64,000 bases of DNA, from NCBI GenBank assembly GCA_011109175.1, contig RDEW01000019.1, positions 427,570-491,569 on the forward strand, in the 5' to 3' direction. The notes under the pieces are model-generated. The model ran no database searches and had not been told where the DNA came from. It worked only from the letters and a program-made list of their open reading frames with translations. This DNA is from Dicyema japonicum (Eukaryota; Dicyemida; Rhombozoa; Dicyemidae). The position numbers were made by a program, and so were the translations under genes. Below, one piece after another: positions 47,135 through 57,289 of the stretch. Position 1 is the first letter of the stretch. Each line of letters begins with the position of its first letter.

Positions 47135-47645
47135 NGGAAGTATCACGCCGTGTTACAAAGGAACAGTCTCGGAGAAGTGTATAAGGACAGATTTCTGATC
47201 CCTCAAGCGTGGCTTCCCATGCAATTTGATTCGTCCCGCTTTTCCTTACTTTGGAATTCAAGTCTCCAGTTATAAAGAGCATGTATGAGCTAGACAGGGA
47301 AGAGTAAGCAGATTATAAGGACGAGTAGAAATTTTCAAATTTTACTGTGGTCGATGTATATCGATGGAGTAATATTACGGTTGGTTCCGTGGGGTAGTTA
47401 AAGATGGCAATCCTGTCGCGTCCATGCATATAGCGAACTCCATCCAATCATTTCGGCAGCCTGACGACGATAGGAGCAGTCGATACACGTTCACAACTTT
47501 AGTCTCCTGGAGACAGCATACAAATATTCCGAATTGTTGGAGGTCAGGAAAAAGTGTTGTCTTTTTACGTATGATGTGACTCCTCTCACATTTAATGATC
47601 CAATGTAAAATAGGGAAGATTGAGTGCATGAAAAAGACATTTGTG
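47135..47645 (-). mobile_element. AP-endonuclease fragment of another LINE
   Basis: The minus strand shows IGSLNVRGV, then FGIFVCCLQETKVV (QETK catalytic block), a long decayed middle with FAICMDATGLPSLTTP, and FITGDLNSKVRK (family GDxNAKVG). These are ordered blocks of the EEP endonuclease that nicks target DNA in RTE/CR1-type LINEs. The SDH end is missing. The boundary with the R2/R4-like element coincides with the single N at 47135, so the junction should be treated with care. Confidence 0.7.
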
Positions 47646-48074
47646 CAAGAGAGACACGTCACCACCAAAACCAAATGATGATATCTTCAGTAACAAAGCC
47701 ATTTATTGCATCCATCCTTGAAATCCATTCAAAAAGTGAATTATCAAGTTGATGATATTTACCACCTGGCTGTCTAGACATGTAAATCAGTGTTCATATT
47801 TTTCCCATTTTTGAGGATTTTTAAGAATTTCTAAAAAAAAACAAGTAAAGATTTTTTTGGTCGAGAATGGCGAAAAGGATGGCTGTAAAGCATGGCTCAA
47901 GTGAACCCCTTTTAGGGCTACGCGAAGAAGCTTTTAACTAACTAAGAATTTTTATTTAGAAGCTTTGAAGCTGATAATTTCGCTTCAATCATTGATCAGG
48001 AAATGGGAGAATACCAAACTGGATGACATGTTTGATTATCACATTATGGATATGTTAATACTTAATAGTTACCC
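47646..48074. other. Unassigned spacer
   Basis: I see nothing recognisable. Confidence 0.4.
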
Positions 48075-48957
48075 TTAGGTCAGCATTGTTAGAACCTCTT
48101 TGTGGTCTAAAAACCAGAGATGTATCTTCCCCATTAGATAATTTGACAAGAGGGAAAAGCTGGAGCCCTCTTCCAACATGTTTCCATAATTTTATCTCTT
48201 CTGAGAGAATTGAATGCATTCGTTATGTCCAACTTGATTCCAATGCATTCTTTTGCCACATTTTTATGTGTGAAGAAACGCCTTGCTGTATGAACCGTAG
48301 CCTCACATCCGTGCTGGATACTAACACCCATTTGTTTAGGAAAAAACTCTTTTCCAAGTTGTAGGCTCAACAGGGTTGATTCTAGCTTTGCTGCAAGTCT
48401 TCTGAAATAGTTTCCGACCGCAATGGGGCGGATTCCTCCATTGAGTTTTTTGAAAGCAAGTAGCCTTGCGGAGAAGAGCAATTCTATGGCATACTCTGAG
48501 ATGTCTCCGTTAACCATTTTTCTGATTAGACCCGTAATTGATTTGACAAGACAGCGTCCAGCATCCAAGGTGTAAGAAGACGTAACGTCCTTAATATGGC
48601 CAGGACGTAACCCTTCCAAGCCTCCATTGCTGCTAGCGGCAAATGAAGTTATTCGGTGGCGCACTTCAGATTCTGTAATGATAATCTCCGAGGATCCTAC
48701 GAGATTCAAAAACTTTTCATAGTCAGTCGGTGCTTCAGTATTAAGGTATTTAGGACCTCGGGGGTACAAGACAATACTGTATCATCGGACGTGACAACCC
48801 GTACGGCTGCCCGCACGTCGCCCTCCAGAAGTTTCCGGTTTACTCTCTCCTTTAGTTTATTTGGAGCATCTTTTGTGTATGCTCCTATGGTTTTGAGCTC
48901 ATTGACAATAAATGGCTGTTCAAGTATTGCGTGTATGTTATGATAGCTAAAATTCAT
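48075..48957 (-). mobile_element. R2-like LINE, RT N-terminal half (NAFNS type)
   Basis: This is the RT part of the same kind of element whose REL endonuclease pieces are scattered over the window. It shows RKLLEGDVRAAVRVVTSDD, NGGLEGLRPGHIKDVTS, GGIRPIAVGNYFRRLAAK, GVSIQHGCEATVHTARRF, IGIKLDITNAFNSLRRDKI (motif A) and, in another frame near 48100, LSNGEDTSLVFRPQRGSNN (approach to motif B). Frame breaks lie near 48750 and 48150. Motifs B and C are missing. The 5' end at about 48957 is a truncation or an insertion boundary. Confidence 0.85.
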
Positions 48958-49379
48958 TATGTTTCGATTCAGTTTCCCGGATTAGTTGAGTATTGAATTT
49001 GTTTCATATTACTCATGAATGCGGTCCCATAAATACTGTGAGCTATCCTTTACGATTATGCTAGGACACGAGGGAGGAACACTGGCATATATGAAATCAC
49101 TGTTGGAACGCATCGTGATCACTTTATAATTAGTTAGGTTTTACTGATGTTTTGAGTTGTTAAATAAATATTATTCCCCATATTTTTAATATTTAATAGA
49201 AAAATCTTCATGGTTGAGTAAAGATATACAAATTACAGCATTTCTATGTACTTTTTAGTGAACATGGATACAAAGCCATCCTACTTATATAACATCAGGC
49301 GAAATTACTAGGATATATCTGGGAAACAGATCGAATGTTTGCAAGGCAGACTCTTCCTTTCTGGCCTTAAAAATTAAAC
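48958..49379. other. Unassigned spacer
   Basis: I see nothing recognisable. Confidence 0.4.
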
Positions 49380-49580
49380 GACCAGATTTAAATTTCCGTC
49401 TAAAGTTTTCGAAGTAAGATCCTTCCTAGGAACGGAGTCGAAAGTTTTGCTGATGTCAACTGTGGAAAATAGTCTACTGCGTCTAGACTTGTGAGAAAGC
49501 CAATGCGAGTAAATTCTCTCAGATAGAAAACTCGTAGTCGACCAATCATTTTTTGTTTAAAATTTTAGGGATAATAAGTC
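49380..49580 (-). mobile_element. LINE RT motif A fragment
   Basis: The minus strand reads LFSTVDISKTFDSVPRKDL, the first catalytic aspartate block of a non-LTR RT, with LREFTRIGFL upstream in a neighbouring frame. It is about 65 codons long, broken by frame shifts. The clade cannot be fixed. It is the fifth minus-strand LINE piece in a row. Confidence 0.6.
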
Positions 49581-50168
49581 TATTGTTGAGAACAATCTAT
49601 TTTTAAGCCCAATGCTGTAGATCCCAGTGCCAGGCCGGCACGAAAAATAACCATTTGCTCTCCCACACTCCACTGGATGGGTGTCCATAACTGCAAGATG
49701 GACGTCTTTTAACCTTTATATTGATTCCTGGTGGACTCTGTTTTTTTAGACGTAGAAATTAAATGCACTTAATTATTTGTTTACCATAACTTCTTTCTAT
49801 GTGTATCTGGGTTTAATAAATAAATAAATGATATTATTAATAAATTGACCACTCAATATGAATTAATTTTACCGCCAATTAATATAATTCTAAATTATAA
49901 AAATAACAACATTGTAATGTGTTTGAAACTTTTCAGCATAATAATGGATCTCTTTCATATTGGATAGTAAACAGATATTCTCTATTTTCATAACAATGTT
50001 ATGAGAAATAAACGTGTCAATCCAATTCATGTGCTATTATAAAAATAAGGATTAACGATATATCAATGCAATATTAGCGCATTCCCACACAGCCCAGAGC
50101 CAAATTCGTTCATCTGTGATCGCATTCAATAAATTTATCGTTGGCTTCATTGACCTTAATATAGAAAA
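49581..50168. other. AT-rich spacer downstream of the leucine-rich gene
   Basis: I see nothing recognisable. It could contain the 3' UTR of the gene at 50169-52160. Confidence 0.4.
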
Positions 50169-52160
50169 TTAAAAATAATACATATCGAAATCAAAGTCGT
50201 ACTCAAAATCATGATATTTAATAAACTGAAATATTTTTTCTAGAATGGGTTCGTATGGATTCAAATCGCTAAAATCTGAATTCATAAAAATAGGGAAAAT
50301 ATCATTTGGATCAATTAATATCTGGCATAGACAACTTAAAATAGAATAGCCGAAAAATTAGGATAGTTAGAGTAGTCCATATTTCTTTTCAATAAAACAA
50401 AAATTTTACAATATAAAATTTATTAGACCATAGCTGATATTAAATATCTGGTGTTTAAGCTATAGCTATATTCTCGACAATTTTAATTACGGCAACTAAT
50501 ATATATTTGAAATGACATTGAGATACATTATATCTTTCGAAAAAATAATAAATATAATGAATTCCATTATAATCGAGAAACAAATTCATATTCTTTTCAT
50601 TTTCGTCTAAATAAAATATATTTTAAATACTATAAGAAAATTCAACAAAAAAAATTTGCCTGTAATACTTTGATCTCCTGTTTTAAGATGTTCAAGACAT
50701 AACTAAAATTATATTGTCATATGAACTTCGACAAGTCTTTCAGAATAGGCAATATAGGCTAGAAGGTCTGTACTCTTATTTTTTATGATTAATTTAATTT
50801 CATGTGAATTAAAGGTATACCAGCATTTAAGATTTATCAATATAATTGATAGTGCAGGTAACTAAAATAAGAATTAACTAACAAAAGATATTTTCTGCGG
50901 TTTAAATTTTAGTACATGCTTAATACAATTGTATATATCAGATATCAATATATTGTATAATTCATTGTCATTGGATATAATATCAAGAAAAACATCTAAA
51001 ATAAAGCTATGGATGATTTTTACTAATACCAACTAGTACCATATGAAATAGAATTTTGTCTGATTATTTTGAATATAATAATCTTGAAAAATCTATTAAC
51101 ATACAGGTACCGATAAATCAACTAAATTTATATTTTAAAATACTTTCAACAATGGTTTTACTAAATTATTTCCAATTTCCATTTCACTATGAATAATCTT
51201 TCGAATAGCATAGGACAAAAGGTTGAATTTATTATGCAAGTGTTGAGTAAACGAGGCTAAGTTATTTATAATTGATTGCAGATCAATCTATATTCTTTTA
51301 TAAAATATACAGAATTGCTTATACTTTTACTGAAATCTAAAACTTTGCTATGGTGAAATTTTACAAATCCTTTTTTTCTTATTCGTCTAAATTTATTAAA
51401 ATCATAACTTTGATAACTTTTTTAATACTTTTCCTTTAATAAAATATCCAGTTAAATTTACGCAAGTTAGATTATTGGCTTTTTTGAATATAGAAAAGAA
51501 ATTAAAGTCATATCCTTTCAAATTCCTATCACTTGTATGAATGAAATATCTAAATTTAATGTAAATAAACCTTAAAGAGTCTGGATTGTTAAAGCTTTCT
51601 GTAAATTCCTCAAAATCAGTAATTAAGACATTGTGAAAATTTATGCGTTCCAGTTTTTCAATTATTTTTAGTGTATTTCTATAAATAGTCGTACCGCTAT
51701 TGAGTCCAAGTAGGTTGAGAATCCTTATTTTTCTAAAACCAGTCATAAATAGCTGATGTAGCAAATCTGGGTCATCATACTCCAATAGTGTAAATGATTT
51801 GATCTCATTCGGAAAAAATGGAAGAAAAAGATTCTTTTCTGATGAAATAATCCTTCTTATTGTAATATTTGATAAGTTTGGATAAAATTGAATCATCTTA
51901 ACAACGTCCATAACTTCAACATCTTCACGAGTCAATTCAAGGCAAAAAATGTCTTTCTGTACTTCTTCTGGAATCCTATAAAAATTTGAAAATGTAAAAG
52001 ATTGATCTTTCTCAGCACGTGAATTCAAATATTTAAGTTCATTGAGGATTCGATTGGAAAACATTTTTTTAGATTTGTTGTTTAATTTTATATATTTTTG
52101 TCCATTAAAGTGTCTTCGAATATTATTAATGCAAAATGCATATAATGATGGTGTATCCAT
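50169..52160 (-). CDS. Leucine-rich protein of about 592 residues with nine tiny introns
   Basis: The first exon (52160-51409) starts with ATG and encodes MDTPSLYAFCINNIRRHF and repeated Leu/Ile blocks (NLSNITIRRI, FRKIRILNLLGL, LERINFHNVLI, NLTCVNLTGYF) that resemble leucine-rich-repeat strands. GT-AG introns at 51387-51408, 51288-51310, 51122-51143, 51007-51029, 50862-50882, 50703-50726, 50607-50630, 50460-50490 and 50385-50409 (22, 23, 22, 23, 21, 24, 24, 31 and 25 nt) each remove an in-frame stop. Later exons read LVELCLEHLKTGD, NMNLFLDYNGIHY and MNSDFSDLNPYEPIL, ending at TAA 50169-50171. Two single T additions, in T runs at about 50649-50656 and 50354, are needed to keep the frame. No signal peptide or membrane span is seen. 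The function is unknown; an F-box/LRR or other solenoid scaffold role is only a guess. Confidence 0.75.
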
Positions 52161-52427
52161 TTAACAACTTGAATATATTTTGATGACCTTAATATAAATT
52201 TTATTATTTTATATTTGAATTTCATAAAATTTTATTATTTTTTATGATCAATGATACATTTTTCGAATTTCTCAAAGAAAGCATCCATAAGGAAATTAAA
52301 CACCTACCGAACATTAGGACTAGTTGATGTAATTTCTTTTGCAACTTCATTCTCAAAATTCAGATCAATTCATTATATTTCTTGAATAGGTAGCATGTAC
52401 ATAAACGGATGGTATCCGATGATTGAT

Positions 52428-52773
52428 TTACATAGAAATTACGAGATTATATATAAGATAGACATGTGCCTCAGTATCCTATGTAAGTTATACATTCGTA
52501 TGAATAGATTTCATCCTTTTTGTGTCAGTCAGCATAATTTCGAACTCATTTTCAATACAACGTATTGAATTAAGGACTCGTTGCTCCTTCATCAGATAAT
52601 GATCCATAAACCTTTTGAAAAAAATCTTCACAAGAAGCGTGCTCATAGAGGCTTTTAGCTACGAAGAGCATTTTAAATCCTCGTGAGGAGGACTGTGAGC
52701 TTTGGGTGGACATGAGGTTATTCCATACCATATAAGTTTTATCTTTGAAGTATGAATTATCTCCATTCGACAT
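52428..52773 (-). CDS. Small unknown protein (about 98 residues) with one or two tiny introns
   Basis: Exon 1 (52773-52612) starts with MSNGDNSYFKDKTYMVWNN. A 25 nt GT-AG intron (52587-52611) joins it in frame to KEQRVLNSIRCIENEFE and LTDTKRMKSIH. A second possible intron (52470-52493, 24 nt) leads to a short last exon with stop at 52428-52430. Without it the stop is at 52488-52490. The protein is hydrophilic and Ser/Gln-rich near residues 22-31. I do not recognise it. It lies about 410 bp upstream of the leucine-rich gene on the same strand. Confidence 0.55.
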
Positions 52774-53997
52774 TTTTGTAGTTTGTGATTAAATTAGACA
52801 TTTTTTGATGGACTATTTTCTCTGAAAGTTATGAAATTCAGATTATGGTTAGTTGTAGTGTCTTAGAACACTGTCCAATTGATTTAGCGGCAATTTTAAA
52901 GGAAACAAGCGTAAGTTTTGAGCGAAGAAGTGCTCTCACAAACTCTTGTATTGAATATAGCGTTTTTAATTCAGTTCTCTATTCCAACAAGTTAGTGATA
53001 AAGTGGACATACAGCGGTAATAATCTAAATCATTTGGGAAGGAACTGGGAGGGGGTACAAACATTCTCAATACATTGTAGTATCAATTTTTGCTAAAATT
53101 GAAATTATAATGTATTCAGAGTGATAGGGAAAGCGCATATGTACTTTTTCATTAAGGGAATACACATTGTATTTCAAAATTTGAAATAGTAATCAGATTA
53201 ATAGAGTCATTTGAATGAGACTCGAATAACACGCACAATAAATTAATTAAGAAAAAAATAATAAATTTTTATTTTTCAACATGAATAAAAATAATTTTAT
53301 CTATTTTTAAGTTTAAATTTCATGGGAGCTTATAGATTAACGTGGGACTTGTTAAATTGGCTTTTCTAATAGCAATTAACTTTTCCGACTTAAAGGTAAC
53401 TTATACAAGGTACTTTCTTACCTCATTTTGGTAGATATCGTGTCTACCTATAAACTGAGTTCATATAATTCTCAGGATATTTTTTGATAAGTCTTAAACT
53501 TTTCAGTGAACCTTCTTGATCAAACACGGCTTTGTAGTAGTAACAATTTATCTTTTTTATTTAAACACAAAAATTACCAAGAAAGAAAAGTTAAACCCAC
53601 TAATTGGGTAATTCCAGTCTCCAAAATCTCCCTAGTTCTTCTTGAATGTTTCACCTGCGACTGCCCTCCGAAGTTTTTTTTTTTGTCTGCAGAGGAATTC
53701 TATTGGGGAACACTTTTTATGGTAGATCAGAATTCTTCTGGATGAGCCACCATTTCTCTGAAAGGTTTCCTAACTCCTTACAGAATCAAAAGAATCCCTG
53801 CCCAATTCTCAGCGTCCCTTTTTAGAAAGAGACTGGTGATGGATGAACTGTCTGCTTGCATGAGCCATAAAAATTAACAAATATTTTATTTAAAAATTCT
53901 AAGCATTAAAAATAAAAATTAATAAAAATTTTGACTTTATCGACCTCAAAATTAAATATTAACGGAACTTTACACTACAAAATTTTTTGATTTTTTA
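52774..53997. other. Region without a recognisable gene
   Basis: Plus-strand frames at 52845-53096 (83 codons) and 53506-53745 (79 codons) have no family resemblance. A good-looking donor (gtaagt) at 52911 could not be joined to a sensible exon. Confidence 0.35.
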
Positions 53998-54032
53998 CCA
54001 CATAGCACCAGAGTTAGTGTGATGCTATGTGG
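53998..54032. repeat. Perfect 10 bp inverted repeat at the SINE head
   Basis: 'ccacatagca' (53998-54007) and 'tgctatgtgg' (54023-54032) form a hairpin with a 15 nt loop at the start of the repeat that follows. Confidence 0.85.
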
Positions 54033-54320
54033 CTACATGAATTAAAGATTACTTGTTTGATTCTTCTGTTCCTCCTCTTTTCCATTGGCTCCAGGTAGCT
54101 TCAATTGCTATCGTGAGTCATGTGGTTCACCATCTCTGGTGTCGCCAGATTTCCATAAATAACCATTAGTCAACAACCACCTAAAGGAGTTCTCCCTGCA
54201 CGGGATCTTCCTCAAGTCCGAGCATGCAAAGACTGCTGAGGGAGACCGGGATCACCTGAATTTTTTATTCTGGCTATGACACTGTTTTTTGGTTTAATAA
54301 CTTGATCATAAAAATTTCAA
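54006..54320 (+). mobile_element. SINE-like repeat with LINE-derived 3' tail, copy 1
   Basis: The head ('gctatgtggctac', then 'ttcttctgttcc' and 'ggctccagg') and the middle ('catgtggttcaccatct', 'ttagtcaacaaccacc') are shared with 60668-60990. The end ('gcaaagactgctgaggga', 'gggatcacctgaatttt', 'ggtttaataa') matches the last codons and 3' UTR of the LINE at 44375-44901. A non-coding head plus a LINE 3' end is the layout of SINEs moved by that LINE. 'ggttcacca' resembles a polymerase III B box. No convincing A box was found, so an internally deleted LINE is an alternative. Confidence 0.65.
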
Positions 54321-54519
54321 TTTTAATTTTATTTTTGACTAAAAATCACAATTTTAGAAGTTTTAAATAATTTAGTCAACATATGAATTTTTAAATTCAT
54401 AAGAAAAAATCTCCCTACTCATAGACTTATCCATGTTGTTTATATGCATGATTAGAACGTTACCATGAGGCAATTCAATTCATAACAGGTGAAAAAGTCC
54501 ATCATTTTAGTTGTGTGAG

Positions 54520-54708
54520 CCTCTCCAGTGTAGTGAAGAAATCCTTTTTTTTGCCATTCTGGAACTGAGTGCCACCAGAGACAGGTAGATCACACGATGC
54601 AATTCTATTAAAAGGAAAAGGAGCAACAGAAGAAACAAACAAAAATCTTTAATCAAGTAGCCACATAGCACACCACTAACGTTTGCGTCATGAGGCTACA
54701 GCTGTTGA
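54520..54708 (-). mobile_element. SINE-like repeat, inverted head fragment
   Basis: The reverse complement gives 'gacgcaaacgttagtggtg', 'tgctatgtggctacttga', 'tttgtttgtttcttctgttg' as in the 60.7 kb copy, then diverges after about 110 bp. The LINE-derived tail is absent. Confidence 0.65.
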
Positions 54709-54829
54709 TATCTGTAGAAGCAGCGTGGAATACTAGCTAATTAGAAATTAAAAGAATAAAATAAACTTTGGCTACTTCAGTTGATCTTTGAATTTCTATA
54801 AGCAGAAGGGCTGAGAGTGTCGGCATTTG

Positions 54830-55100
54830 GAAACAGTTACTTAGAAGAAAGATGGATTGCGCATAACAAGCTTTATGCGGGCGTCAGACATAACACTCGA
54901 AGTAAGATCCTTGATGTGACAGGGACGGATTCTACCGCTGCTGGGGCTAAAAGTATAAATGGAACAATTGACTTTATATTCCATTACACAAAATTCAGTT
55001 TGTGGTGTGGCACAAAATGCCATAGGTCCTCTGGTGCACTTTGGCGTTTCACCCTTATAGATGGAAAATATCCAAGGAGGGAGCGGCAACAGTAGCAGGA
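54830..55100 (-). mobile_element. R2-like LINE, RT N-terminal fragment
   Basis: The 82-codon frame reads TEFCVMEYKVNCSIYTFSP, SSGRIRPCHIKDLTSSV and MSDARIKLV. The 48.1 kb copy has EIIITESEVRHRITSF, SNGGLEGLRPGHIKDVTSS and LDAGRCLV in the same order. It covers only the segment before the GIRPIAVG block. RPGH is changed to RPCH. Confidence 0.72.
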
Positions 55101-56908
55101 AAAGTCGAAGGGCATCCCTCGTATATCACTCCAAGTGTTACATGAGATCAGTGTCCTGAGACATGCGATCAGTGTAGGACGAAAACCAAGGTTTGGCTAA
55201 GCTGAGAAAAAAATAAATCCGAAATTACAACCCCTGTAACACAACAACAGGCAAAGTTTAATTTTATATTTTTATTTATTCACTTCCAACTGCATTCAAA
55301 TGAAGGAAACCAGTTGGTTAAAAAGCGTGACTACCAATTACGGACGTTTCCAGAGATCCCAAAAGTTGATCCCATGGGGGAAGTACCAAAAGGCGGGACA
55401 GGACACGAGAAAAGGTGATCAGTCAGTGGATATCATGTTTACATAAAAGGAAAGTAGCGACTTTGCCTTCCAGCTCTTGACGGGTTGGCGTTGAAACTCA
55501 CGTGATGACAAATGCGGAAGTATGTCAGGTTTATATGAATATCAAAAGGAAAAGAAGATTAACAAGATATCGATACAGGTGGATGGCGACCAAGAACTTA
55601 AACTCAAGTCTTCAGATCGCATTCTTAGACGCCCAGTCGTGTAATAAAAAAGGAGTTTTATCAAGAGTATTGGTTCCAGGTTAAACTGACGACGGTCAGT
55701 TGTAAACATAAGAATTTAATAGATTATGGTATTCAAGTGTTCTTGAAAGAATGAGAAGCAATGGTGATATGATGACGTGACGTAGTAATGTAATCTCGTT
55801 AGTCCGCAACTTGACAAATATAGGTTAAAAAGTGCCGAGAGAGAACTGAGCCTTAATGAATTCCATCATGTAGGAGGCATCCGTAACGTGAGTTAGATGA
55901 AATCATGATGGAACGTCCAAGACGGTCAGATAGGAACGTGAACAACCACGACTTTATCCGATAAGGAATCTCTGTGTCGAGGATCTTGTTTGTCAATACG
56001 TAATATTATGTTCTGTCGAAAACTTTATCTGCAGAATTATGAACATATTATCTCTTACAATGAAATCCTTTTATAGTAGGGAGCTGGCATATCTTCGCAT
56101 GACCATTAATAGGTTGGCCTCGGAAAAATAACACAACTGAGAGACCAGTTGAGTGAGATTCACCTGAAACTGCTGACCTTGGTAACCTGATGTTGTTATT
56201 GCTTTAGGAAGGTACATCGTGCCAAGAGGAAAATTCTCTTTGAAACATATTCCGAATAGCAGCTCCAAAAACTGCGAATGTTTTCTGCGAGAAGCATTTA
56301 CCACGTTGTATTGACGATAAAAAGGAAATTGAGATTTCATCAAGTGATGTGTCTAATATCACTAAAGTAAACATTTAACGGAAGACCATTGGATAAACGG
56401 GCAAGTTATAGCATCTATTGACGGTCTGGGATATATTTTGTATAACGTAAGTGCTATTGTGGATTTTTTTTATAATTAATATTACCTTTCGATATAACGG
56501 AAGTCGAAAGAGCACTTTCAAAACCAATTCTCTTGATCGCCAAAACTGATGGAAACAAAAGTTCAGGTCTAAAACTTAGCAAGTTTAAAAAAACATTCAT
56601 TTTGTGGTCTCAGCGATATGGTATTACAAAAATAAGAGTCAATAAAAAGTGTGAAACATAATCAGGCCGACCCCCAACATTACTTTTAGTAATCGTACAA
56701 ATTTTCATCCAACATTTTAATAATAACGGATTCAACGGTGGTTTAAACTCACTCAATAGGAACATAAAAATGTCGAAAAGTGACTAAGCAATACCCCCAA
56801 AGTATAAAAGCAGGAACACATTTCTTCAATGTGCTATTCATCTTCATAATCAGCAATGAAATGGCACTAAATACAACCAAACGGTCTACAAGTGCTAAAA
56901 AGTATCTT
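55101..56908. other. Region without a recognisable gene
   Basis: Frames at 55502-55684 (+) and 56071-56343 (-, 90 codons) match nothing I know. Confidence 0.35.
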
Positions 56909-57115
56909 TCAGTTATTCTCTACTTTTAAATTTTCAATCCTCCCGGACAAATTCTGTGACTCCAATTTCCTGACACGGTTCAGTTTCTGTGTATATATAG
57001 TTGTCAAATTTTGAATAACAGTCAAGTGCCTAATGATGTACTCGTTGTTTAAATCTTTGATCTTCTTGTTCATTTCCTTGTTCTCTTCGTCGGCATTTTT
57101 ATTATAATCTTTCAT
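56909..57115 (-). CDS. Hypothetical coiled-coil peptide (68 codons)
   Basis: The frame is rich in Lys, Glu, Asn and Leu with heptad-like spacing (ADEENKEMNKKIKDLNNEY, LNRVRKLESQNL, IENLKVENN). It may continue through short GT-AG segments below 56940. The family is unknown. It runs away from the LINE at 57290, about 260 bp off. Confidence 0.4.
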   Translation of the reverse strand: MKDYNKNADEENKEMNKKIKDLNNEYIIRHLTVIQNLTTIYTQKLNRVRKLESQNLSGRIENLKVENN

Positions 57116-57289
57116 GGAAAATTAAAGTCGCGCAAACTATCATTAAATGTGAATTATTAATTTAAAAAAATGTAATAAAATAATAAAATTTTAAATTTGA
57201 ATTTTATTTTAAAAACTGTGTTATTCTCATTGGGCTTTTTAAAGTAAGAAAAGAATAACCTTGTAGTAGGCCCTAGTGACATACATGTA

